NCBI GenBank assembly: GCA_964565895.1
Contig: CAZMGT010000020.1
Location: forward strand, 1 to 55,810
Reading direction: 5' to 3'
Source: CAZMGT01 sp964565895
GTDB taxonomy: Bacteria; Armatimonadota; Zipacnadia; UBA1398; CAZMGT01
Length of the DNA: 55,810 nucleotides
Below the pieces are notes generated by a model, which searched no databases, was not told where the DNA came from, and saw only the letters and a program-made list of their open reading frames with translations. Shown here in pieces: positions 1-7,097 of the stretch. How positions within the stretch are numbered: position 1 is the first letter of the stretch; each line of letters opens with the position of its first letter. Position numbers and translations under genes: made by a program.

Positions 1-1
1 C

Positions 2-292
2 TCCATGTTCGCCCAGGAGCACCTGCTCTCCGAGCCGCAGATCGCCGAAGTTGACCCGTTTGCCTGCATCGCCTGCCTGAACTGCAAGACCGTTTGCCCG
101 TTTGGGGCGATCGACGAAGTGCAGTGGACGAACCCGCTCACGCGCGCGGAGAAGACCGTGGCCCAAGTTAACCCGGCGGTGTGCACGGGTTGCGGGACGT
201 GCGCCGCGGCGTGTTATTCCAGCGCGATTACCCTGAAGGGGTTCAGCGACGAGCAGGTGTGCAGCGAGATCGAGTCCGTGCTTTACGGGTAG
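2..292 (+). CDS. hdrA: HdrA-like heterodisulfide reductase subunit, C-terminal fragment (5' truncated by window edge)
   Basis: Only the last ~96 residues are present; the reading frame is open to the window edge, so the ATG at 5 is probably internal. The fragment holds two [4Fe-4S] motifs: CIACLNCKTVCP (Cys 21, 24, 27, 31 counted from the ATG at 5) and CTGCGTCAAACYS. This spacing and the tail after it are typical of the C-terminal ferredoxin domain of HdrA, the FAD-containing bifurcating subunit of heterodisulfide reductase complexes. An MvhD/FlxD-type protein begins 17 bases downstream, which supports HdrA over a generic ferredoxin. The FAD domain and any hdrB/hdrC lie outside the window. 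Confidence 0.8.
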   Translation, partial: SMFAQEHLLSEPQIAEVDPFACIACLNCKTVCPFGAIDEVQWTNPLTRAEKTVAQVNPAVCTGCGTCAAACYSSAITLKGFSDEQVCSEIESVLYG

Positions 293-309
293 AGGCAGGG
301 TAGCAAGCG

Positions 310-759
310 ATGGCGCGAGAGGAGCAGAGCGAAAGCCGCGAGCCAAAGATCGTGGCCTTTGTCTGCAACTGGTGCACCTATGCCGGAGCGGACCTTGCCG
401 GCTCGAGCCGGCTGGAGTATCCGGCGAACGTGCGGCTTATCCGCGTGCCCTGCAGCGGGCGGATCGACCCGCTGTTTGTGCTTAAGGCGTTTGAGCAGGG
501 AGCGGACGCCGTGCTTGTTTCCGGCTGCCACCCGGGCGACTGCCATTATTCGGAGGGCAACTACTATGCGCGGCGGCGGATGACCATGCTCAAGAAGCTG
601 TTGCACTTCGTGGGGCTTGACCCCCAGCGCCTGCGCTGGGAGTGGATCTCCGCCGCGGAGGGCAAGGAGTTCGCCGAGGTTATTCGCGAGATGGTCCAGG
701 ACATCGAACATTTGCCGCCGATGGCCCAACGGCTGGCTGGCGAGGCGCAGGAAAAGTGA
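310..759 (+). CDS. flxD: FlxD / MvhD-type iron-sulfur electron-transfer subunit
   Basis: 149 residues, the usual size for the MvhD family, small [2Fe-2S] proteins that pass electrons to HdrA from a hydrogenase or, in Flx complexes, from an NADH module. The family's cysteines are visible: CNWC near residue 20, a Cys in VPCSGRIDP, and CHPGDCHY. The genes that follow are NAD- and Fe-S-type proteins with no hydrogenase subunits, so FlxD fits better than MvhD. Its stop codon overlaps the next gene's start (GTGA at 756-759), indicating translational coupling. Confidence 0.85.
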   Translation: MAREEQSESREPKIVAFVCNWCTYAGADLAGSSRLEYPANVRLIRVPCSGRIDPLFVLKAFEQGADAVLVSGCHPGDCHYSEGNYYARRRMTMLKKLLHFVGLDPQRLRWEWISAAEGKEFAEVIREMVQDIEHLPPMAQRLAGEAQEK

Positions 760-1742
760 GCGACGAGCTAACCCAAGCGATTCGCAGCGAGGCGCAGCGA
801 CTGCTTGCTGAGGGCGAAGTTAGCTATGTCATCGGCTATGCCGCGCACCCGCGCAGCGGCCTGCCCATGCCGTTTTTCGCGCGCAGCGCCGACGAGGCGG
901 AGCAGCTTTTGTTTAACCCGCTGTGCCACCATAACCTGGCCACGTTTCTCGCCGGGCCGGAGCGCGCGCTTTCGGGCAAAGTAGCCGTTTTCGCCAAGGG
1001 GTGCGACGGCCGGGCGATCGTGGGGCTGCTTCAGGAAAACCAGATCGCTCGCGACGAGGTGTATATCATTGCCCTGCCCTGCGCGGGTGTGGCCAACCCG
1101 CGCAAGCTGGAGAGGCGCCTGGGGCGCGAGCTTTATGGCGTAGAGCGCGCCGCGGTGGAGGGCGACGAGCTCGTGCTTGTCCTCGGCGGGGAGGAGCTGC
1201 GCCTGCCGCGCGCGGAGGCGCTGGACCAATTTTGCCTTACCTGCCGCGCGCCTGTGGCACCCCTGGCCGATGTCGTGCTGGGCGAGCCCGTTCAGCCGGC
1301 GGAGGTTAGCGCCGAGGAGCGCTATCCCTGGGTGGCGGAGATCGAAGCCCTGCCCCGCGAGGAGCGCTGGCGCTATTTTCGTGAGCAATTCGCGCGGTGC
1401 ATTCGCTGCTACGCCTGCCGCAACGCCTGCCCGTTGTGCTTTTGCGACGTGTGCTTTGTCGACCAAACGCGGCCGCAGTGGGTGGCGCGCTCGAGCGAGG
1501 GCTGGGAGAACGACCTTTATCTTCTCACGCGGGCGATGCACCTTGCCGGCCGCTGTGTGGAGTGCGGCGCGTGCGAGCGGGCGTGCCCCATGGAGATCCC
1601 GCTGAACGCGCTTAACGGCTTTCTCGCGCGCGAGGTAGAGCGGGAATATGGGCACGTGAGCGGGATGGATCCCGAGGACAGGCCGGCGTTGTCTAAGTTC
1701 CGCCCGGAGGACCGCGAGGAGATGCGCGGGAGGGTGATTTAG
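756..1742 (+). CDS. flxC: FlxC-like 4Fe-4S dicluster protein
   Basis: 328 residues from the GTG at 756, which overlaps the flxD stop by four bases; a longer frame from the ATG at 642 runs through flxD and is unlikely. The N-terminal ~200 residues are an alpha/beta region resembling FrhB/HdrC-associated proteins. The C-terminal half carries a Cys-rich cluster CIRCYACRNACP followed by CFCDVC, and a second [4Fe-4S] motif CVECGACERACPMEIP. The role is inferred from position and from known flxABCD-hdrABC operons: electron relay between the NADH-oxidising subunit and FlxD/HdrA in the cytoplasm. It could equally be named an F420 hydrogenase beta-like protein. Confidence 0.75.
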   Translation: MSDELTQAIRSEAQRLLAEGEVSYVIGYAAHPRSGLPMPFFARSADEAEQLLFNPLCHHNLATFLAGPERALSGKVAVFAKGCDGRAIVGLLQENQIARDEVYIIALPCAGVANPRKLERRLGRELYGVERAAVEGDELVLVLGGEELRLPRAEALDQFCLTCRAPVAPLADVVLGEPVQPAEVSAEERYPWVAEIEALPREERWRYFREQFARCIRCYACRNACPLCFCDVCFVDQTRPQWVARSSEGWENDLYLLTRAMHLAGRCVECGACERACPMEIPLNALNGFLAREVEREYGHVSGMDPEDRPALSKFRPEDREEMRGRVI

Positions 1743-1745
1743 CCT

Positions 1746-2804
1746 ATGCCCGAGGCCCGTGCGATATACACCGTAGAGCGCCAAGGGCTGGCGGCGTGGG
1801 TGGAGGGCATGCTGAGCGCGGGGGTTTGCGTTTTCGCCCCACGGGCGACGGGCGAGGGGCTCGTTGTCCTGGGCAGGCTGGCTCGCGCAGAGGAGCTTGT
1901 CCTGGAGTTTACCACGACGCGCAACTCCATCCGCGAGGTGTTCATGCCCCGCTCCGAGCCGCTGTTTAGGTTCGTGCGCAACGAGCAGGGGCTTGAGCTT
2001 TGCCCCGCGCCTCCGCCCAAGGGGAGGGCCGTGGCGTTTGCCGTGCGCCCCTGCGATGTCGCCGCGCTTGCCGTTACCGACAAGGTGTTTCTCGACGAGC
2101 CAGCGGACGAGCTTTATCGCGCGCGGCGCGAGGCGACGGCCATCGTCTGCCTGTTTTGCCAGAGCGCGCAGCCGACGTGCCTGTGCGGTGCTGTGGGAGG
2201 GGTCGCCGAGCGCGCGCTGGAGCTGAGCGATGTGGCGCTTACGCCGGTGGGCGAGGGGCTGGTCGCCGAGGTGCTGAGCGAGAAGGGCGAGGAGCTGGCG
2301 CAGCTTGCCCGCGAGGCCCTGCGCCCGGCGGGGGCGGACGAGGCCCGCGCGGCGGAGCAGGCCCGCGCGCAGATCGAACAGCAAACGCGCGAGCGCGGCC
2401 CGCTGGAGGCCCTGTCCGCGGGCGTGCTTGACCTTTGGGACAGCCCGGTGTGGGAGAAGCACGCGGCGCGCTGCCTGGCCTGCGGGATTTGCACTTACCT
2501 GTGCCCCGTGTGCCAGTGCTTCGACATCCTCGACGCGGGGGTAATGAGCGGCACGCGCTATCGCTCGTGGGACACGTGCCAGTTCCGCTACTTCACGGTG
2601 CACGCCTCGGGCCACAACCCGCGGCCGAACCAGGCGGCGCGGCTGCGCCAGCGCATTTTGCACAAATTTAAGTATCAGCCGGAGTTGCTCGGGCTGCTCG
2701 GATGCACCGGCTGCGGGCGGTGCGTTGCCCTCTGCCCGGTGGGAATCGCTCACGTGGACATTTTGGAGGAGCTTGCCGCGAAGGCGTCGAGCGGGGGAGA
2801 GTAG
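1746..2804 (+). CDS. flxB: FlxB-like 4Fe-4S protein (AsrA/sulfhydrogenase beta-type)
   Basis: 352 residues; the ATG lies three bases after the flxC stop, behind GGGAGGGTG. Like sulfhydrogenase beta subunits and anaerobic sulfite reductase subunit A, it has a long N-terminal region with scattered Cys (CLFCQSAQPTCLC) and two C-terminal ferredoxin motifs, CLACGICTYLCPVCQC and CTGCGRCVALCPVG. In those families this subunit pairs with the flavoprotein encoded next, as it does here. The predicted role is to collect electrons from FlxA and hand them to FlxC/FlxD. Confidence 0.78.
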   Translation: MPEARAIYTVERQGLAAWVEGMLSAGVCVFAPRATGEGLVVLGRLARAEELVLEFTTTRNSIREVFMPRSEPLFRFVRNEQGLELCPAPPPKGRAVAFAVRPCDVAALAVTDKVFLDEPADELYRARREATAIVCLFCQSAQPTCLCGAVGGVAERALELSDVALTPVGEGLVAEVLSEKGEELAQLAREALRPAGADEARAAEQARAQIEQQTRERGPLEALSAGVLDLWDSPVWEKHAARCLACGICTYLCPVCQCFDILDAGVMSGTRYRSWDTCQFRYFTVHASGHNPRPNQAARLRQRILHKFKYQPELLGLLGCTGCGRCVALCPVGIAHVDILEELAAKASSGGE

Positions 2805-3659
2805 ATGGAACCGGCCGCGATTTGCCCTGCGCCCTATCTTCCGTCGCTGGCGACGATCGAGGACATCGTAGACGAGACGCCGGACATCAAAACGTTTCGC
2901 GTGGCGTTTGTGGAACAGGAGCTGCGCGAAAAGTTTACCTATCGCCCGGGGCAGTTCGCCGAGGTATCGGTTTTCGGGCGCGGCGAGGCGACGTTCGACA
3001 TCGCCTCCTCGCCCTCGGTGCTCCGCGGAGCGCTGGAGTTTACCGTAAAGCGTGTGGGCAAGGTTACCGAGGCCCTGCACGAGCTCAACCCGGGCGATGT
3101 GATCGGCGTGCGCGGGCCATATGGCAACTGGTGGCCCGCGGAGGACTGGCAGGGCAAGAACCTAATTTTCATCGGCGGGGGTGTGGGCCTACCCCCGCTG
3201 CGCACGCTGCTCAACGAGGTGTTGCACGAGTCGAACCGGCAAAACTACGGCGAGATTACCGTAATCTACGGCGCGCGCAGCCCGGCGGACCTCGTCTATA
3301 AGCGCGAGCTGAGGCTGTGGGAGCAGCGCGACGATGTTGAATTTCACGTTACCGTAGATGCGGGCGACGAGACGTGGACGGGCAACGTGGGGTTTGTCCC
3401 CCAGCTTTTGGAACAAGTCAACCCCTCGCCGGACAACGCCGTGGCCCTAACCGTGGGGCCGCCGATTATGATTAAGTTTGTCCTCGCCGCGCTGAAGCAA
3501 ATGGGTTTTTCGGACGAGCAAATCTTTACCAGCCTGGAAAACCGGATGAAGTGCGGCGTGGGCAAGTGCGGCCGGTGCAATGTGGGGCCGTATTACGTGT
3601 GTCTACACGGGCCGGTGTTCTCGTTCGCTCAGATAAAGGAGCTGCCGCAGGACTTCTAG
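2805..3659 (+). CDS. flxA: FlxA-like FAD/NAD(P)H-binding oxidoreductase subunit
   Basis: 284 residues, starting directly after the flxB stop. The order matches ferredoxin reductase-like PyrK/AsrB/HydG proteins: a flavin-binding barrel (PGQFAEVSVF, then FDIASSPS), a nucleotide-binding domain with IGGGVGLPPLR near residue 125, and a C-terminal [2Fe-2S] site with Cys 250, 255, 258 and 266 (CX4CX2CX7C). It should oxidise NADH and feed the Fe-S subunits. The order hdrA-flxD-flxC-flxB-flxA supports an NADH-dependent Flx-Hdr complex. AsrB or a sulfhydrogenase gamma subunit are alternatives by fold, but no catalytic partner for either is present. Confidence 0.82.
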   Translation: MEPAAICPAPYLPSLATIEDIVDETPDIKTFRVAFVEQELREKFTYRPGQFAEVSVFGRGEATFDIASSPSVLRGALEFTVKRVGKVTEALHELNPGDVIGVRGPYGNWWPAEDWQGKNLIFIGGGVGLPPLRTLLNEVLHESNRQNYGEITVIYGARSPADLVYKRELRLWEQRDDVEFHVTVDAGDETWTGNVGFVPQLLEQVNPSPDNAVALTVGPPIMIKFVLAALKQMGFSDEQIFTSLENRMKCGVGKCGRCNVGPYYVCLHGPVFSFAQIKELPQDF

Positions 3660-3667
3660 CCCGGCCT

Positions 3668-3690
3668 GGCGCAAAGCGCCCGCTTTATTT
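3668..3690 (+). terminator. Candidate terminator after the flx operon
   Basis: GGCGC (3668-3672), loop AAA and GCGCC (3676-3680) form a 5-bp stem followed by a T-rich stretch ending at 3690. A second GC palindrome (CCCCGCGGGG) lies near 3702-3711, just before the end of the convergent minus-strand gene. The position between convergent genes fits a terminator. The T-tract is weak and no folding energy was computed. Confidence 0.45.
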
Positions 3691-3713
3691 AGGTGATGTC
3701 TCCCCCGCGGGGG

Positions 3714-5072
3714 CTACTGCCTCTTGCTTTGGCGATGTACCTGCTGTAACAGCTCAATGGTTCGCGCGACAATGCGCTCGCCGGCGTCCTCGGCAAGGCA
3801 GCTTGAGCGGCGGAGGGTTGTCTCGTAGCTCCCCTCGGCAAACGCGTGGCGCGTGGGGACATAGCCCACGCTCCCGTTGGCGAGCTCGAACACCAAGTTG
3901 TGCGCAAACGGCGAGGCGCGCTTAATCTGCAGCCCAAGCTCAACGAAAAGCTCCGCGGGGTTTGCGGCAATGGCCACGTCGCCCAAACCAGCGCACCACA
4001 GCTCTACGCGGCGCGCGCGAACGTTTAGCTCGTCGAGCAGGAGCGCATCGCGCATTGCTTGGCGCTCCATGCTAAAGCGCTTTTTTCCCGCCTTGTCTAC
4101 GACATAGCACACGTCTGGGTCGCGCCAGTTGTCGCCGAGCAGGCGGAGATACTCGCGCTTTTGCTCCGCGGTGATCCGCCGGCAGGGGATCTCGAGCACG
4201 TCGCGGGCCACGGGGATGCACGCGATGTTTATCGGCTGGGCGTGGTCTAGCGCGGCGAGAACCTGGTGGGCGAGCGACTCGCCGATGCGCCGGCAGTTTG
4301 CCCGGCCCTTCTCCTGTTTGCGCGTAACGTCGATGTGGTTTACGTCGCCGCAAGGTGCGGGGAAGAACAAGGTGACCGCGCGCGAGCGGGTTACCGCGGC
4401 GATGGTGCTGCGCAGAAAATGCGGATAGCCCGCAGTAATCGCCGCGCCGCCGTGGGTGTCGCAGTGCAGGGAGAAGTTAACGATCATCCCCAGCGGCGCA
4501 CCATCGGGCGTTTCGAACGCCAAAATGCCCACCTCGGGGTCCGTCGGCCCGGCAGGCTCGACGATGTCCGGGTTAAGCACACCGGGGTTGGTGCGCACGG
4601 TGCCGTCTTTCATACGATAGCGGCGATTGAAGCAGAGATGGCCGGCGTTGCCCGAGGCCCAAAACGCGCGCGCGGGGTGCCGCCGGCGCCAGGCCTGCAC
4701 GGCGGCGCTGCCGATGAGTTGGGGGAGAAGCTCGCGATAGGCGCTCTGCGGCGCGGGGATGTCGTGGTGGACCACCGCCGGGCCGGTGTGGATGTGCGTG
4801 GCCCCGATACATACGCGCTCGGCAGGGACACCGATTTGCTCCTCAATAAACTTTCGCGCCTGGGCGACGGTGTCCGCCTCAACGCCGATAAGGTCGCAGG
4901 CGATAAGCACGAGCACATCGTCGCCCGCTTGAATAACCACCGCCTGGGCGAAGAGATCGTCGAGGACCTCCTGGGCATAGCGAGGGTAGAAATAGCCGGC
5001 AAGGTTTGTCCCCAAGGGCGGGGTGATAACGATTAGCGCAAAACCGACGGCGAGCTCTCCGGCCAGTTGCAT
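3714..5072 (-). CDS. Neutral/alkaline ceramidase N-terminal domain-like protein
   Basis: 452 residues from the ATG at 5072, preceded by GGAAAGGA; longer upstream frames have no such site. The N-terminus (VGFALIVITPPLG, then GYFYPR) matches proteins annotated as neutral/alkaline non-lysosomal ceramidase N-terminal domain proteins. Family-type His motifs are visible: ATHIHTGPAVV near residue 90, LHCDTHGG near residue 200, and PCGDVNHID further on; in true ceramidases the equivalent His residues bind zinc. There is no signal peptide, so it is probably cytoplasmic. It is shorter than full ceramidases (~650 residues), and the substrate may be a lipid amide or something else. Confidence 0.7.
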   Translation of the reverse strand: MQLAGELAVGFALIVITPPLGTNLAGYFYPRYAQEVLDDLFAQAVVIQAGDDVLVLIACDLIGVEADTVAQARKFIEEQIGVPAERVCIGATHIHTGPAVVHHDIPAPQSAYRELLPQLIGSAAVQAWRRRHPARAFWASGNAGHLCFNRRYRMKDGTVRTNPGVLNPDIVEPAGPTDPEVGILAFETPDGAPLGMIVNFSLHCDTHGGAAITAGYPHFLRSTIAAVTRSRAVTLFFPAPCGDVNHIDVTRKQEKGRANCRRIGESLAHQVLAALDHAQPINIACIPVARDVLEIPCRRITAEQKREYLRLLGDNWRDPDVCYVVDKAGKKRFSMERQAMRDALLLDELNVRARRVELWCAGLGDVAIAANPAELFVELGLQIKRASPFAHNLVFELANGSVGYVPTRHAFAEGSYETTLRRSSCLAEDAGERIVARTIELLQQVHRQSKRQ

Positions 5073-5153
5073 AACCCTCAATCCTTTCCTCGAGCATAGG
5101 ATGTTCCGCCGCCTCGGCGAAACACAGACAAAACCGATAAAGAGGGCAGTGCC

Positions 5154-6233
5154 GTGGCGCTGTGCGACGTATGCAAAAGGCCGCAACGGCTCGCGACACA
5201 AGTTCTTGGCATCTGCGGCCCATGCCTTCGTGAGCGCGCAGGAGATTACGAGCAAAGAATTCGCCGGGCGCACGAGCGCTCGCGCGGTGAGTTTGACCTG
5301 CCCGCGGAGCCGCCCCGCGCGCCAGACGGGGCGGTGTGCACGCAGTGCGTAAACGCCTGCCGCATGGAGGAAGGCGAGGCGGGATTTTGCCAAGCGCGGC
5401 GCGCGCAGGGTGGGGAGATCGTCGGCGGCGAGGAGCAGGGGGTGCTGCACTTTTACTACGACCCGCTGCCCACAAACTGCGTGGCCATGCCCTGGTGCGG
5501 CGGCGTGGGCGAAGTGGGGACGCATAACTTGGCTGTGTTTTCGCAGTTTTGCACGTTTGACTGTCTGTTTTGCCAAAACTGGCACTTTCGCAACAAACGC
5601 ACGCACGAGCGGCCGATAACCGCTGAGGAGCTGGCCGCCGCGGTAGACCCTCGGACGACGTGCATCTGCTACTTCGGGGGCGACCCCACGCCACAGCTTC
5701 CGTTTTTCCTGCGCGCCTCGCGCCTTGCCCTGGAGCAGGCGGCGGGGCGCACGCTGCGCATTTGCTGGGAGACAAACGGGTCGATGAGCCCGGCGCTTGC
5801 CGAGGAGATGATGGAGCTTTCGCTGGTCTCCGGGGGGACGGTCAAGTTCGACCTAAAGGCGTGGAGCGAGGAAGTGCACCTGGGCCTGTGCGGGGTGAGC
5901 AACAAGCGCACGCTGGAGAACTTTCGCCGGCTCGCCCGCTTTATCGCACAGCGGCCGGAACCCCCGCCGCTGGTGGCGAGCACGCTCCTCGTCCCCGGCT
6001 ATGTGGACGCCTACGAGGTGCGCCACATCGCCCAGTTCATCGCGGAGCTTGACCCGAACATTCCCTATGCCCTGCTCGCGTTCTACCCGCAGTTTTTCAC
6101 GCCGGACCTGCCCACAACGAGCCGCGCGCACGCCATGCGCTGCCTCGAGGCGGCGCACGAAGCGGGACTTTTGCGCGTGCGCTTGGGCAATGAGCACTTG
6201 CTGTGGAGCAGCGACGCAGAATATGAGGTTTAA
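5154..6233 (+). CDS. Radical SAM protein, pyruvate formate-lyase activating enzyme-like
   Basis: 359 residues from GTG, with GAGGG nine bases upstream. Two Cys pairs open the protein (LCDVCKRP, GICGPC) like a zinc ribbon, followed by a second Cys set (CTQCVNAC and FCQAR). The radical SAM [4Fe-4S] motif is C133-TFD-C137-LF-C140. After it come the expected CYFGGDPTPQ (GGE-like) and WETNG segments. The closest type I recognise is the PFL-activase-like family that includes AmmeMemoRadiSam enzymes, but no AMMECR1 or Memo gene lies nearby and no glycyl radical enzyme is in the window. The last 11 bases overlap the next gene, so the two are probably translated together. The substrate is unknown. Confidence 0.85.
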   Translation: MALCDVCKRPQRLATQVLGICGPCLRERAGDYEQRIRRAHERSRGEFDLPAEPPRAPDGAVCTQCVNACRMEEGEAGFCQARRAQGGEIVGGEEQGVLHFYYDPLPTNCVAMPWCGGVGEVGTHNLAVFSQFCTFDCLFCQNWHFRNKRTHERPITAEELAAAVDPRTTCICYFGGDPTPQLPFFLRASRLALEQAAGRTLRICWETNGSMSPALAEEMMELSLVSGGTVKFDLKAWSEEVHLGLCGVSNKRTLENFRRLARFIAQRPEPPPLVASTLLVPGYVDAYEVRHIAQFIAELDPNIPYALLAFYPQFFTPDLPTTSRAHAMRCLEAAHEAGLLRVRLGNEHLLWSSDAEYEV

Positions 6234-6951
6234 GCGGCGCCATAACTGGGAGCTGAGCGCAGAGCAAGCGATTGCCCTGCAGGAGGAGCTTGCCGCGGGA
6301 TCGTTGCGAGGGGAGCCGCCGGCGCTCGCCGAGATAAAGCTTGTCGCAGGAACCTATGCCACGTTCTCGCCGGACGGCAAAACGGCCTATGGCGCAGCGG
6401 TTGTCGTCTCCCTGCCCGAGCTTGAGGTTGTGGAAAAGCAGCGGCACATCGCCCCCGTGCCCAGCAAGTATGAGCCAGGGCTGTTGGCGTTTAGCATCGG
6501 GCCGGCGCTTTGCGGAGCGCTGGAGAAGCTGCGCGCGGAGCCCGATGTGCTCATGTGCTGGGGCCACGGGCGGGCACACCCGCGGCGCATTGGATTGGCC
6601 ACGCACCTGGGGATAATTTTCAACCGGCCGAGCGTAGGTGTGGCAATCCGTCTGCTCTGGGGAACCTGCGCAGAGCCCGGCCCAGCGCGCGGCGCGCGCT
6701 CGCCCATTTTTATCAACGGCGAGCACGTGGGCTTTGCCCTACGCACGCGCGACGAGGTTAACCCGCTGCTCGTCTCGCCGGGCTATCGCATGGACATGGA
6801 GACGGCGTGCGAGCTTGTTTTGCGCTGCTGCCGCGGGCTGCGGCTGCCTGAGCCGCTGCGCCATGCGCGGAGCGAGGCACGGATTTTGCGCCACGCCGCG
6901 CTGGAAGGGGAGCACGAAGAGCGCGGGCCGAGCAACACGGAGGCGCAATAG
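6223..6951 (+). CDS. Endonuclease V (nfi) family protein, predicted catalytically inactive
   Basis: 242 residues from the ATG at 6223, starting inside the radical SAM gene. The whole length follows endonuclease V: KYEPGLLAF, RAHPRRIGLATHLGI, FINGEHVGFALRTR and SPGYRMDMET all align with family blocks. The metal-binding acids are gone. By motif alignment to the Thermotoga maritima enzyme as I recall it, D43 is Y45, E89 is I92, D110 is W113, the lysine at 139 is I142, and the His in SPGH is Tyr. The wedge tyrosine (Y83) and the His in AHPR (H119) remain. The frame is intact, so this looks like a maintained non-cleaving protein, perhaps an inosine or damaged-base reader or a new enzyme. Family assignment is firm; function is unknown. 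Confidence 0.85.
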   Translation: MRFKRRHNWELSAEQAIALQEELAAGSLRGEPPALAEIKLVAGTYATFSPDGKTAYGAAVVVSLPELEVVEKQRHIAPVPSKYEPGLLAFSIGPALCGALEKLRAEPDVLMCWGHGRAHPRRIGLATHLGIIFNRPSVGVAIRLLWGTCAEPGPARGARSPIFINGEHVGFALRTRDEVNPLLVSPGYRMDMETACELVLRCCRGLRLPEPLRHARSEARILRHAALEGEHEERGPSNTEAQ

Positions 6952-6952
6952 A

Positions 6953-7081
6953 ATGAGCAAGAGCGAGTGGCGCGAAGCGGCAAAGGACATTGCCGTGGTG
7001 TTGTGGCTGGTTGCCGTGCTCGCTGCGTTTTTGCGGCAGCCGATGGTTGCCGACGTGTTGGCCTATCTTTTTCCGCGGTAG
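6953..7081 (+). CDS. Small single-pass membrane protein (42 aa)
   Basis: The ATG at 6953 lies one base after the endonuclease V-like gene, with GGAGG about nine bases upstream. The product has a charged N-terminus (MSKSEWREAAKD), then one hydrophobic helix (IAVVLWLVAVLAAFL) and a short tail ending YLFPR. Good spacing, the strong Shine-Dalgarno site and a clear membrane segment argue for a real gene. No family recognised. It may anchor or regulate the membrane glycosyltransferase-like protein that starts 16 bases later. Confidence 0.6.
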   Translation: MSKSEWREAAKDIAVVLWLVAVLAAFLRQPMVADVLAYLFPR

Positions 7082-7097
7082 AGGCTGGGCGAGAAAA

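Noticed and set aside
768..3080. 770-residue open frame on the minus strand across the flx operon
   Set aside because: It mirrors real genes with clear Fe-S motifs and has low-complexity Arg/Ala/Leu content. Long antisense frames are expected in high-GC coding DNA.
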